NCBI GenBank assembly: GCA_035048485.1
Contig: CM068592.1
Location: 40,456,045-40,520,044 of the forward strand
Reading direction: 5' to 3'
Length of the DNA: 64,000 bases
From: Pteria penguin
Lineage: Eukaryota; Mollusca; Bivalvia; Pterioida; Pteriidae
How positions within the stretch are numbered: the first letter of the stretch is position 1; every line of letters starts with the position of its first letter. This document shows, in pieces, positions 50,363 through 62,189 of the stretch. The position numbers and the translations under genes are program-made. The notes under the pieces are model-generated. The model was not told the DNA's origin, did not search any database, and saw only the letters and a program-made list of their open reading frames with translations.

Positions 50363-51974
50363 TATACATGTATGTGGACTAACATTGTATAGAACGTATC
50401 ACAGGACAGTTTATACACCCTATAACAACTGAATAAAACACTTCACATGGAGAAGAAATGCCGCTTTTCCTATAATTTGTATTATATGATTAGTAAAGAA
50501 GGTACATTTTCGCAGAGATAAGAATAGATGAAATAGTTGAACAAAACTCATTCTATCTAAATCGTTTCGACCGTTGTAAATCTATTCTTCACAGTTTGAG
50601 GCATCTTAAGATCTATGAAGCCCATGGTGTGAATGCGAGGAAGCTAATAACATGTACGCTGTTATATTACGTCATACTCCCTACATGATTCAATCATTCA
50701 TATCAATAGAGAATAACCAAGTCTCCTTCAATCCACCCATTGGAAGTCAAATTTACTATATGTCTGTTACTATGGTTAGTAAAAGAACCGGTATTTATTC
50801 TTTTAACTTAGTAGATAGATAAATAATAAATATCTAATCCATATGTACTCTCTCGATACATCTCGGTATTACAGACCGCGCGTATGAAAATTCAAAATAC
50901 ACTGGCCAGTTTAAACACTCCGGATATTGTAATATATTCCTTTAACAGTAGTACAGATGAGGCGTGCACACCCGTAAAAGTTTACAATGTTAGTACATTT
51001 TGGTACTTATTACTAAATTTAATCCATTTTTTAACATGAATGGTTTATTGCATTAGTAAAAATCATGCATTTACTTTTACCCTACTTTAATTAGAAACTA
51101 TTAGCGTAAAACGTTAATTTAGTAAAGAAGAATCTTGCAGTCTTACCGTGAGACAGTATCCGTGTACTAAGTCACGTTTTGTACAAATCCTTAGTCCTAA
51201 ATGTTGTTAAAACAATACACATTAAAACCAAGATCTGATTCAGCTATCTATAAATAATGTAGATGGAATCGTTTTGTGTAAAGCGATAGGAAAACAAAAG
51301 TGCAGTATTGATTAAACCCTCTTCAATGTAGACAACGGCGGGAGTCCAACTACAAGACAAGTTAGATTTTAATAATCCCAGTAGTGCTGGTGGTGGTTAA
51401 ATGGGTAGGGGTTAACAGGGGACATAGAAATCAAAGGGGTTTGGATGAAAATAAATATAGAAAATTGATTGGTTTAAAGTGCTTTCTGGAGCTCTCTTAC
51501 AAGTAGCCGTATTTCAGACAAAAAAAGACAAAAACAAAAACAAAACAAACCACTCCCCCCCCCAAATCCAATTAACAAAAAACAAACAAAACAAAACAAA
51601 CAAAAACCACAGACACACACATCATCAGGGGAGGCGGACTCAATAACCGTGGCTTGCAACGATGCACAGACAGACACACACAAAGAAGAAGGGGTTCGAC
51701 TCTGTGTTCAGGCAATGTTAAAAGGTACAATGCCTCTATCCCCCTGTCCACTATCTAATAGTGGTTTAATGTCCAGTTTATATGTCTACTGTGTAACACT
51801 GACAGCTAGTGTCTTCGAGAAAAAATGGGGATGAGTTCAGGATCTAAGATGATTTGATCCTTGTCGTACTCCACATCACGGTTATTTCCCCTTTATATCA
51901 TGATGGTACCAACCTGGTGCTCTGCTGGACAAAAGTGTCATCTACAGACTACACAAAGAACCCACCTGAAGACA
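50362..51974. other. Intergenic DNA, no gene recognised
   Basis: AT-rich, with A/C-rich low complexity at 51520-51605. No convincing feature. Confidence 0.5.
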
Positions 51975-53540
51975 TGAAAGTTTATATTACATCTACGGTG
52001 TCATTATACCTGGGATATTACTGAGGAGTTACCCTACACCTGTGGTGTCATTATACCTGGGATGTTACTGAGGGGTTACCCTACACCTGTGGTGTCATTA
52101 TACCTGGGATGTTACTGAGGGGTTTACCTTACACCTATGGTGTCATTAAACCTCGGATGTTACTGAGGGGTTTACCTTACACTTGTGGTGTCATTATACC
52201 TCGGTTGTTATTGAGGGTTTACCTTACCATGTGGTGTCATTAAACCTCGGATGTTACTGAGGGGTTTACCTTACACCTGTGGTGTCATTATACCTCGGTT
52301 GTTATTGAGGGTTTACCTTACACCTGTGGTGTTATTATACCTCGGTTGTTATTGAGGGTTTACCTTACACCTGTGGTGTCATTATACCTCGGTTGTTATT
52401 GAGGGTTTACCTTACACCTGTGGTGTCATTATACCTCGGTTGTTATTGAGGGTTTACCTTACACCTGTGGTGTCATTATACCTCGGTTGTTATTGAGGGT
52501 TTGCCTTACACCTGTGGTGTCATTATACCTCGGTTGTTATTGAGGGTTTACCTTACACCTGTGGTGTCATTATACCTCGGTTGTTATTGAGGGTTTGCCT
52601 TACACCTGTGGTGTCATTATACCTCGGTTGTTATTGAGCGTTTGCCTTACACCTGTGGTGTCATTATACCTCGGTTGTTATTGAGGGTTTACCTTACACC
52701 TGTGGTGTCATTATACCTCGGTTGTTATTGAGGGTTTACCTTACACCTGTGGTGTCATTATACCTCGGTTGTTATTGAGGGTTTACCTTACACATGTGGT
52801 GTTATTATACCTCGGTTGTTATTGAGGGTTTACCTTACATCTGTGGTGTTATTATACCTCGGTTGTTATTGAGGGTTTACCTTACACCTGTGGTGTCATT
52901 ATACCTCGGTTGTTATTGAGGGTTTACCTTACACCTGTGGTGTCATTATACCTCGGTTGTTATTGAGGGTTTACCTTACACCTGTGGTGTCATTATACCT
53001 CGGTTGTTACTGAGGGTTTACCTTACATCTGTGGTGTCATTATACCTCGGTTGTTACTGAGGGTTTACCTTACAGCTGTGGTGTCATTATACCTCGGTTG
53101 TTATTGAGGGTTTACCTTACACCTGTGGTGTCATTATACCTCGGATGTTACTGAGGGGTTTACCTTACACCTGTGGTGTCATTATACCTCGGTTGTTATT
53201 GAGGGTTTACCTTACACCTGTGGTGTCATTATACCTCGGTTGTTATTGAGGGTTTACCTTACACCTGTGGTGTCATTATACCTCGGTTGTTACTGAGAGT
53301 TTACCTTACACCTGTGGTGTCATTATACCTCGGTCGTTATTGAGGGTTTGCCTTACATCTGTGGTGTCATTATACCTCGGTTGTTATTGAGGGTTTATTC
53401 TTTATCTATCGTATCATTATACCTCTGTTGCTATTGAAGGTTTATTTTACATCTATGGTGTCATTATACATCAGTTGTTACTAAGGGATTATTATACATC
53501 TATGGTGTCATTATACCTCGGTTGTTACTAAGGGTTTATT
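51975..53540 (+). repeat. 47-bp minisatellite, about 33 copies
   Basis: Unit CACCTGTGGTGTCATTATAC, CTCGGTTGTTATTGAGGGTT, TACCTTA. The first four units are 47-49 bp variants with GGGATGTTACTGAGG. The middle is highly uniform and the right edge is diverged (53395-53535). Non-coding; 47 is not a multiple of three. Confidence 0.95.
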
Positions 53541-53582
53541 CAATTATCTTCTTTAAACATCCCTATATTCTCTTTGATCTAC

Positions 53583-53885
53583 AACCTGGCGAAGCTCAGT
53601 CGGTAAGGTGCTGGGCTCCTGACCCAAAGATTCCGGATTTGAGTCCGTCGGTGGTTTGTCGCTGTCCTGTATTTGAAAAACCGAGATTCTGTGTCACGGT
53701 AAGAGCAGCAGGTAAAATATGTCTCACTACCTCAGGTGAGTTACGGTAGGAGCGGCAAGGAAAAGATTCCACATTGCTACGGGTAGGAATAGGTCTACAT
53801 TTCTGTTGAGAGTATTGATGCCCTCACCTTGTATGTGAAAAATCTTGGTGTGACGTAAGACAAGAATCAATTATACCTGATTTAC
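53583..53885 (+). mobile_element. tRNA-derived SINE, complete
   Basis: The head (53585-53650) has an A-box-like GCTCAGTCGGTAAGGTGC and a B-box-like GGATTTGAGTCC. The body has GATTCTGTGTCACGGTAAGAG and CAGGTGAGTTACGGTAGGAG. The tail ends ATCTTGGTGTGACGTAAGACAAG. Body phrases match those expanded into arrays at 40.4 and 57.5 kb, so this copy shows what an unexpanded relative looks like. Confidence 0.7.
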
Positions 53886-53920
53886 ATTAGTATGCTCTTC
53901 TTGTCTTATAGAATATATAG

Positions 53921-54173
53921 TCAAGGGCGTAGGAGAAGGGGTGGGGTCAGGTGGGGTGGAAGGGGTCGCAAGTGGGTACGTATCCCCTCCCCATATCCCC
54001 ATTTTTGACGTAAATGAATTGACCTACTATAATAATTTACACAAAAACGTGTTTACGGCCATCGTTTTTACGTCTTTTATTTATTTTTATGTATTTCTTT
54101 CTTTTTATCAATATTCTGAAATGTTTTGCTCCCCCCCCCCCGACTTTTCTTTAACCAGTTACGTCACTGATAG
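53921..54173. mobile_element. Possible non-autonomous DNA transposon, about 250 bp
   Basis: The left end AGTCAAGGGCGTAGGAG and the right end, read in reverse, ATCAGTGACGTAACTGG form a weak terminal inverted repeat of roughly 17 bp. The interior has a C-run (54130-54141) and no coding. Tentative. Confidence 0.3.
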
Positions 54174-54462
54174 TGAATTACCTATAACAATGCAATAAAA
54201 TCATAAATCAGAATGCTAGAACGTCAACCCTTTAGTATGTTTTGTTGTAATATTGAGTGCCATTTTGCATAGTTGTGTACATGAGCATTTAGGTCGAATT
54301 TTCCGTGTAACGCATCAGGCATATACCTCCACAGCAGATTCATGGAGAATAAAAGAAACGTGTCAAGTTTGTCGCAGGTCTGTACAACTACGATCGACAT
54401 CTACCCGACATCTTGTTTTTAGCAAATCATTATGAGGTCAAGGTAGTAAAACAAACACTCTG

Positions 54463-56230
54463 CAGCACTGGCCATGGCTATTGATAATGTCAAGGAAGCA
54501 ACAGTTAATTTATGGCAGTGTATGATCCAGCACTAGCTACATATGGACAATGTACAGGAGGCAACAGTCACTCTATAGCAGAACATGATCCAGCACTGGC
54601 TATGGACAATGTACAGGAGGCAACAGCCACTCTATAGCAGTACATGATCCAGCAATGGCTATGGACAATGTACAGGAGGCAACAGCCACTCTATAGCAGA
54701 ACATGATCCAGCAATGGCTATGGACAATGTACAGGAGGCAACAGCCACTCTATAGCAGAACATGATCCAGCAATGGCTATGGACAATGTACAGGAGGCAA
54801 CAGCCACTCTATAGCAGTACATGTTCCAGCACTGACTATGGACAATGTACAGGAGGCAACAGCCACTCTATAGCAGTACATGAACCAGCAATGGCTATGG
54901 ACAATGTACAGGAAGCAACAGCCACTCTATAGCAGTATATGATCCAGCACTGCCTATGGACAATGTACAAGAGGCAACAGCCACTCTATAGCAGTACATG
55001 ATCCAGCACTGGCTATGGACAATGTACAGGAGGCAGTAGTCACTCTATAGCAGTACATGATCTAGCAATTCCTATGGACAATGTACAGGAGGCAACAGCC
55101 ACTCTATAGCAGTATATGATCCAGCATTGGCTATGGACAATGTACAGGAAGCAACAGCCACTCTATAGCAGTACATGTTCCAGCATTGGCTATGGACAAT
55201 GTACAGGAAGCAGTAGTCACTCTATAGCAGTACATGATCCAGCAATTCCTATGGACAATGTACAAGAGGCAACAGCCACTCTATAGCAGTACATGATCCA
55301 GCACTGGCTATGGACAATGTACAGAAGGCAAAAGCCACTCTATAGCAGAACATGATCAAGCATTGGCTATGGACAATGTACAGGAAGCAGCAGCCACTCT
55401 ATAGCAATACATGTTCCAGCAATGGCTATGGACAATGTACAGGAAGCAACAGCCACTCTATAGCAGTACATGTTCCAGCACTGGCTATGGACAATGTACA
55501 GGAAGCAACAGCCACTCTATAGCAGTACATGATCCAGCACTGCCTATGGACAATGTACAGGAAGCAGTAGTCACTCTATAGCAGTACATGTTCCAGCATT
55601 GGCTATGGACAATGTACAGGAAGCAACAGCCACTCTATAGCAATACATGTTCCAGCACTGGCTATGGACAATGTACAGGAAGCAGTAGTCACTCTATAGC
55701 AGTACATGATCCAGCACTGGCTTTTGACAATGTACAAGAGGCAGTAGTCACTCTATAGCAGTACATGAACCAGCACTGGGTATGGACAATGTACAGGAGG
55801 CAACAGCCACTCTGTAACAGTACATGATCCAGCACTGGCTATGGACAATGTACAGGAGGCAGTAGTCACTCTATAGCAGTACATGTTCCAGCACTGGCTA
55901 TGGACCATGTACAGGAGGCAACAGCCACTCTATAGCAGTACATGAACCAGCACTGGGTATGGACAATGTACAGGAGGCAACAGCCACTCTATAGCAGTAC
56001 ATGTTGCAGCAATGGCTATGGACCATGTACAGGAAGCAACAGTCACTCTATAGCAGTACATGATCCAGCACTGGCTATGGACAATGTACAGGAAGCAACA
56101 GCCACTCTATAACAGTACATGTTGCAGCAATGGCTATGGACCATGTACAGGAAGCAGTAGTCACTCTATAGCAGTAGATGTTCCAGCAATGGCTATGAAC
56201 CATGTACAGGAAGCAACAGGAAGGTGTTCC
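54463..56230 (+). repeat. 59-bp minisatellite, about 30 copies
   Basis: Unit GGCTATGGACAATGTACAGG, AGGCAACAGCCACTCTATAG, CAGTACATGATCCAGCACT. Variant sites recur (AACAGCC or AGTAGTC; GATCC, GTTCC or GAACC). The left first unit is the most diverged. Non-coding. Confidence 0.95.
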
Positions 56231-56421
56231 TTTCTATACACTGTACTGCATTCACAAGGATGGTCAGTACTGGTGTATGATAATGTACTGTCCGCGTGAC
56301 TATGTTGATACACATGGCATTGCTCATGACCAATGTTGGTGTACATGTATCTACTGTCAAACAATGACTTGCTTACTGGACATTGTCCATAGCCAATGCT
56401 GGAACATGTACTGCGAGTGAC
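56231..56421 (-). repeat. Inverted, diverged monomers at the right border of the 59-bp array
   Basis: 56376-56421 (CTGGACATTGTCCATAGCCA onward) is the reverse complement of the adjacent monomer. 56318-56357 (CATTGCTCATGACCAATG) and probably 56251-56291 are more diverged inverted units at 63-67 bp spacing. The array therefore flips orientation at about 56230, giving a potential large hairpin. Confidence 0.75.
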
Positions 56422-57404
56422 CACAACCCCATCACTCAATTATGCAGTGTCCATTACTCGTTTCAAATAAATCATTTAAGGAATGGTCCAATATTTACAC
56501 TAAGCAATGATGGAACAACCCTCCGTTGCAGCTCTGTCACCGTAGTGTTATTTAGTGATCAATCAGTTCAGTAAATCAATCATCTGTTATTGAAAACTGA
56601 GAACTACAATCAAAATGAAATAATTCACTAGAAAAATCAGTGGTCATTTAACAAATGAAGATGTGTAACTTGAAACAACTGAAACCCAATGCGATGTCAC
56701 GTGACTCAATCACTCTCCAAGTGGTCAAACGTCATGCAGAACATTTAAAAATGGATATTAAAATAGAAACTTACCAATGATAGATTTACTGCACAATCTC
56801 CACGACCACTGCATCATACTCTACAAAACATACAGAAGTTATAACCAGCATACTGTCAACTAACATAACCGTTATGGCATTGTTTGCTTAGCAGTCAGGT
56901 ATAATGATCGCTTACCTGTATCACTGAAATTGACACCTAATTACTAGTAATTATACCATTCATTGATCTGTTGATACTGGTGAGGTATTTCGCATGCGGT
57001 GTAAACATAAAGCTATGGTCTCCTTGTGCCCCGGGGGGTTCCCCGGGTAAGGTGAGGAAGGCAATGTATAAACATTCTGTAACAAAGGCGAGGGTCACAA
57101 TTCCAGTGTGTTTATTACAATACAACATCACACTGAATGTCACTTAAGCTTTGTACCTGTATATTCCCAGTGGCAATATTTTGCTGTGGGCATCTAAACG
57201 GAACGTGCAGTGCCAGATTTATTTCTTATCTATCAGAAATTTTAACTATATGGAGGGCAATTGATAAGATAAGGGAAACACAATAAATCTGTTACCATTA
57301 TAAATTCCAGTTAGAAACTATAAGTCTATATATATGTGGAAGGGGTTTTTAAATTTCATTTTCTAAAATGCGTGGACTAGTATTTAGTCCTCCTCCCCAT
57401 TTAG
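56422..57404. other. Intergenic DNA, no gene recognised
   Basis: Unique AT-rich sequence. A 20-bp phrase CATTGATCTGTTGATACTGG (56962) recurs near 58471, suggesting a dispersed repeat. Confidence 0.45.
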
Positions 57405-58000
57405 AGCTGGCGTAATCAAGCCGGAAGAATTCGGGACTAAGAGGTTCTGTGTTTGAATACTACAGGTGGCTTGTCCGCGTTCTGTCTGTGATCGGGGAAG
57501 TCATAGATGTAACTGTGACCCTTTGTCACGATACTACAGGCGGCTTGTCCGTGTTCTGTCTGTGATCGGGGATGTCATAGCTATAACTGTGACCCTTTGT
57601 CATGATACTACAGGCGGCTTGTCCGTGTTCTGTCTGTTATCGGGGAGTCATAGATGTAACTGTAGCCCTTTGTCACGATACTACAGGCGGCTTGTCCGTG
57701 TTCTGTCTGTGATCGGGGAAGTCATAGCTATAACTGTGGCCCTTTGTCATGATACTACAGGCGGCTTGTCCGTGTTCTGTCTGTGATCGGGGAAGTCATA
57801 GCTGTAACTGTGGCCCTGTGTCACGATACTACAGGCGGCTTGTCCGTGTTCTGTCTGTGATCGGGGAAGTCATAGATGTAACTGTGACCCTGTGTCACGA
57901 TACTACAGGCGGCTTGTCCGTGTTCTGTCTGTGATCGGGGAAGTCATAGCTATAACTATGGCCCTGTGTCACGACTGACGTTTTCACGTAAAAAGACAAG
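57405..58000 (+). mobile_element. SINE with seven internal 74-bp copies
   Basis: A tRNA-like head (57405-57460; GAGCTGGCGTAATCAAGCCG then GGTTCTGTGTTTGAATAC as a weak B box) is followed by tandem units and then a distal piece, GACGTTTTCACGTAAAAAGAC, resembling the SINE 3' end. The body segment that is single-copy in the relative at 53.6 kb (GGTTTGTCGCTGTCCTG) is here repeated. Third case of an array inside a SINE in this window. Confidence 0.7.
57460..57972 (+). repeat. 74-bp array, seven copies
   Basis: TTGTCCG starts at 57471, 57545, 57619, 57692, 57766, 57840 and 57914, that is 74-bp spacing with one 73-bp unit. Unit: TACTACAGGCGGCTTGTCCG, TGTTCTGTCTGTGATCGGGG, then a TAACTGTGGCCCT piece. 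Copies differ at a few sites only. Confidence 0.95.
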
Positions 58001-58990
58001 GGCGTAGAACACTGCCATGTGAGCCCTGGCCGCTTGCACATAATTCATCAACTGGGTGTCTATTGCGGTCGATTTTTGAAAATCGTCTGATCGACCCGAT
58101 CAAAGGGAAAACTAAAATGTCGCAATGGAACATGCGCCATCATGGTATTTGAATTCCTATAAAAGCTCAATACCTTATCTGGACTTAGCAGATCGAAATA
58201 CCATTGTAATGAAGCCATTATGAAGGAAATTATGGAAGCTGCCATATTAATCACAAAAATGGGAAAACTGTACAAAACATATAAGTTCAATATAAGGTAT
58301 CTGATTTTGTTTGAATATACATAGAGTCTTCAGAATCATGGATGGCGTAGGGTTCCTGACCTGGTACCATGAAAAAAAAAATGAATGAATAAAACGTGAA
58401 ATGTGACACCCGTTATTGTTTCCGTTTATCTGATCTTTGCTGAATTACATATCTACATATATAGTCTATCATTGATCTGTTGATACCGGTCACTAAGGTA
58501 ATAGACGTAAAATTTCTGACTAAATTTATATGTACGTCAATTGAGTTTTTCTTGAAGTCCATGTTCATACGTAATAACATTGGTAAACGCTGTAAAAGGT
58601 GGACGTTACGTTTGTAACTCTTAGGGAAGAGACAAATATTCTTAGCAAAGTTTATGTCTACGTCTACGTTGGGCTTATGACTTTTAGTAAAACTCAACCC
58701 AGAACTTTTCAGGACGAACGCTCTCATCATTGAAATATCCGCGCCGATACAAACTTCCGCCACACGTAAAACATTTAAGGAAGAAGTTTCTTGCACTATA
58801 AGTTCTCGTATTCTAAAAATGTTACATGTAATCCGTGGGCTCGATTTTCGGATTTTAAACCGTATGTTTATATGAGAGAAGTTGTTAACTTCATGAATTC
58901 ATGTTCTGTTCAATGTTTGAAGCCTTCATCGCGCGAAAAAGCATCAAAGAGGAATAACTCTTAAAACATGAATTACCACATCAACACTAT
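58001..58990. other. Intergenic DNA; minus ORF 58413-58796 unassigned
   Basis: A 127-codon minus-strand frame (58413-58796) is the longest non-repetitive open frame outside the retrotransposon. It is lysine/asparagine/isoleucine-rich and shows no domain I recognise. It shares the GATCTGTTGATAC phrase with 56962, which suggests part of it is repeat-derived. Coding status uncertain. Confidence 0.3.
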
Positions 58991-58991
58991 T

Positions 58992-59054
58992 CATCGTGTG
59001 AAACCCACCCCGTGGGTTGCTTGAAGCTCAAAAACCCGTGAGTTTCACACGATG
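58992..59054. other. Hairpin, about 26-bp imperfect arms
   Basis: CATCGTGTGAAACCCACC and, 45 bp on, GTGAGTTTCACACGATG are inverted complements with mismatches. Probably a small palindromic transposon end. Confidence 0.5.
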
Positions 59055-59610
59055 GACTTCACTACCTATCATAAAAAAGGAAAAAATGATATTGCTTATT
59101 ACAAAATATAACCTCTATAGTTACCATAAGGTCATTCTGACAAGTAGTATTCTCATTCAATATCTATAGACGCGTTCATGAATACTATTCACACAAAATG
59201 ACAATAAAAATTTTACGAGGAACGAAACTATTCTTCCCCAAAACGTTAGTCCCGCAGTTAACATTAAAGGTTCTAAGATAGGCTTCTTTGGATTTTCACA
59301 GTTTCGGCTTTGAGCACTTACTGTAGTCGAGAGTACATATGGTACACCTAAGTAATACATGTTCTGGAATACATACTGTAAATATCTTATAACATCAAAA
59401 GAAGGATTTTTCAGCGAACTATTCTGTAGATTTTAGGGGGTTCAGGGGACATCTTCATAGAAAGACAAATCGCAGCTTGTATTACTATGAGAACAAATCG
59501 GAATTGCGTTCTTGTTCATAAAACCTTGACCACAGCGATATTTACAGTGCAGTTGGGGGTATGTTAGCAAAACCATATATATTATCTTATTCTGTTGCCA
59601 GCAGACTCAA
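59055..59610. other. Intergenic DNA, no gene recognised
   Basis: AT-rich, short chance frames only. Confidence 0.5.
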
Positions 59611-59677
59611 AGACATACATGTGTTCAAGGACTTATAAACAAGAGGTGTTTATAAGTCCTTGATGTGTTGTATGTCT
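59611..59677. other. 67-nt hairpin with 31-nt arms
   Basis: AGACATACATGTGTTCAAGG continuing to TATAAACA (59611-59641) pairs with 59647-59677 across a 5-nt loop. The central 17 bp (TCAAGGACTTATAAACA) pair perfectly and four or five mismatches lie nearer the base. It resembles a small-RNA precursor in size, but the loop is very short, and a palindromic duplication or mini-MITE is equally possible. Confidence 0.65.
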
Positions 59678-59930
59678 CTGCCAGAGACAGAGTGGAATTT
59701 AGAGTTTTTAATTCTATGTGACATTATTTTTGAAGTCAATCAAAATGGGCAATCCTCCCCCCTTTCTGTTCCTTCACTTATAAAATTTAATTACATTAAA
59801 CACATGCACATTCAGGTCAAGGACATAGTACTTAGCAAATACAGACTAAAGGTCTTAGTCCAGTATACCGCTGGATTTCTTCTTCTCTTCTTCCGTTGAA
59901 GTACAGTCCATCATCTGGTGTTACATCGTA
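59678..59930. other. Intergenic DNA, no gene recognised
   Basis: A 79-codon plus frame (59660-59899) with leucine-rich C-terminus has no recognisable motif. Confidence 0.4.
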
Positions 59931-60037
59931 CTATCGTAATGCGTGGTGCGAGTGGACCCAATATTTACAGGTGAGGTTAAAAGAATGAATTTACAGTTAA
60001 AACATCTTGGAATTTATAGTTAAAACATCTTGGCCCT

Positions 60038-60225
60038 CTAGTACAATGTCCTCTGCAGCTCCTCCTTGAAGGTGTCTAGGGAGCTGCAGGCCACGGTGGA
60101 CTGTGGCAGGCTGTTCCATAGTGCTCTAATGGCTCCAGGGATGAACGAGTGTTGGTAAGCCTCGGATCTTGCGTAGGGCAATAGGAAACGCTGGTTATGT
60201 CCCCGTACTATGGTGCTGTGGGAAT
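60038..60225 (-). pseudogene. Retrotransposon ORF2: conserved C-terminal segment
   Basis: In the shifted frame the minus strand reads RGHNQRFLLPYARSEAY, then HSFIPGAIRALWNSLP and LDTFKEELQ, ending at TAG (60040-60038). This Arg/Trp-rich tail is typical of jockey/CR1-like ORF2 proteins of marine invertebrates. It shows that the element's 3' coding end is present. Confidence 0.85.
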
Positions 60226-61545
60226 GAGATGTACTTTTGGTATGTCCACTATGCAGCTGATTATGCGGTACATCATGACGGCTCTACTAGTTGTCCTACG
60301 CTCCTGGGGTGTAGGCCACTGGAGTAGACAAAGCATGGTGGTAACGCTGCTTGTCCGATGGTAGTCTCCAGTGACAAACCTGGCTGATCGTCTCTGCACC
60401 ATTTCCAGTTGGTTGATGTTGCTTGTAGTGTAAGGATCCCAGATCAAACTGGCATACTCCATCTGCTGCCGGATGAGTGTTGTGTAGCACAGCGCCTTTG
60501 TTGTTCTAGGACACTGGTAGATGTTACGCTGTAGAAAACTTCTGGTGGCACTGCCTTTCTTGGCTACTGCGTTGATATGAGTTGTCCAGTTGAGGGATTT
60601 ATGAATGTTGACACCCAGGTACTTTGCTGAATCCATTTCCTCCAGAATGTGGCCATGGATGTTATAATGCTCACGTAGTGGGCTCCTCCTTATGGTAATG
60701 TGGAGTACCTTGCACTTACGTGGATGAAATTCCATTAGACAGTCCTTTTCCCACATCTGGAGAGCTTCAATGTCTTTCTGAAGCTTCCGTGTATCGTCGG
60801 CTGATGTTATGTTCCGATACAATACACAGTCGTCGGCAATCAGGCGTGCAGTAGACCCATGTTCAATGTAGTCGGGTAAGTCGTTAATATTCAGGAGGAA
60901 CGATAGAGGGCCGAGTACACTCCCCTGGGACACTCCGGATCCTACGGGTGACTTCCTGGATTTGTATCCTTCCAGTACGACCTACTGTTCCCTCCCATGT
61001 AGGAAGTTGGTAATCCACTGGTGTGTGTTGTTCCTGACTCCATTGTGATGAATCTTATTGAAAAGCCTGGCATGAGGTACTTTGTCGAAGGCCTTAGAAA
61101 AATCCAGTAGTATAACATCAGTCTGGCCTCTGACATTTATGGTTTTGGCAAGGTCCTGGATTGTCAATATGAGCCGTGTCTCACAGGAGCTCCTCTTTCT
61201 AAAGCCATGTTGTACGTCTGTTAATGTGTCGTGCTTCTCCAGGTGGTTCATGATGCTGCTGCTGCTGATGTGCTCAAGCATCTTGCCCGAGATGGATGTC
61301 AGGGAAACCCGCCTGTAGTTCTTTGCCTTGTTCTTTGCATTTTTCTTGTATATGGGAACTACATCCGCATTCCTCCACTCTGATGGTACATGTAACTCTC
61401 CCTGGTTCAGTGATGCTTGGAAGAAGATGGTGAAGATGGGTGTCAATTCCTGTGCCAGCTCATTTAGCAGTCTGGTTGAAATGCCATCTGGTCCAGTTGC
61501 CTTGTGTAGCTGAAGACCGTTTAACACCTTACTGATCTCTTAGGG
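60208..61545 (-). pseudogene. Retrotransposon ORF2: reverse transcriptase domain, broken
   Basis: RT motifs in order: KATGPDGIS (61480s), WRNADVVPIYKK, NYRRVSLTS, HGFRKRSSC, DVILLDFSKAFDKVPH (motif A), then a single in-frame TAG (60984-60982), SQGSVLGPL (motif B), IADDCVLYR (motif C; the catalytic Asp pair is encoded at 60829-60834), KYLGVNI and the thumb. The two Asp of motif C are intact; the residue before A is Ile rather than the common Phe/Tyr. Upstream and downstream pieces are in the same frame, so only the one stop separates them. A -1 type shift near 60220 separates the C-terminus. Confidence 0.95.
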
Positions 61546-62189
61546 GTTACGGTGATGTCCGGCATTGATGGGAAGGTGTTGTCTCCCATTGGTCTGATGT
61601 TGTCTGTTGGCTCCCCAGAGTTGAAGACTGATGTGAACTGGTCATTCAGGATGTTCGCTTTGCGTTCTGGGTTGGAGTATATTATGCCATCTGTTGAATT
61701 TAATGGTGTCACACCCGAGTTGCCCTTGCGTCTGCTGTTGATAAAGCTTCAGAAACGTTTGGGGTAAGTGATACTGTCAGGTGATATGATGTTTGTCACA
61801 TAGTTGTTGTATGCTCTCTTGCAGGCTGATTTAGTTGCCTTTTTCAGTGACTGGTAACGCTTTATATCTCTGTGATGACCTGTTCGTCGTGCCTTGATAA
61901 AGCTTCTCTTCTTTCGCCGTGAGAGAGTTTTCACATCTCGGTTGATCCATGGTCGGCTGAACCTGCTACTTGTCATTTAAGATGGTACGGATGACTCTAG
62001 TATGGTGTCAAGGTTGGTTTTGATATCTGCCCACATGTCCTCCGCACAACTAGTCTTGTTGTAAGATGACAGGAGCTGGTGTTGGAACTCCAAGCAGGAT
62101 TGTTTCATGTCATCTAATATGGCCCTTTTCCACAAGAAGATCTTCCGTTTCACTGGCTTGGTATTCTTTGCCATTGTTGCCGACTCCAC
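61521..62189 (-). pseudogene. Retrotransposon ORF2: linker between endonuclease and RT
   Basis: A basic linker containing RPWINRDVKTLSRRKKR, a motif typical of the region between endonuclease and RT in jockey/CR1-like elements, then NPERKANILNDQFTSVF, the conserved lead into the RT. It is interrupted by TAA at 61979-61977 and TGA at about 61750-61748 (Trp position), and shifted relative to the RT near 61540. Confidence 0.8.

Noticed and set aside
50149..50432. Threonine-histidine or cysteine-valine open frames
   Set aside because: Produced by the (CA)n microsatellite.
58413..58796. 127-codon minus-strand frame as a host gene
   Set aside because: No recognisable domain, AT-driven composition and a phrase shared with another locus; left as unassigned.
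61082..61767. Plus-strand frames across the reverse transcriptase region
   Set aside because: They are antisense shadows of the minus-strand retrotransposon.
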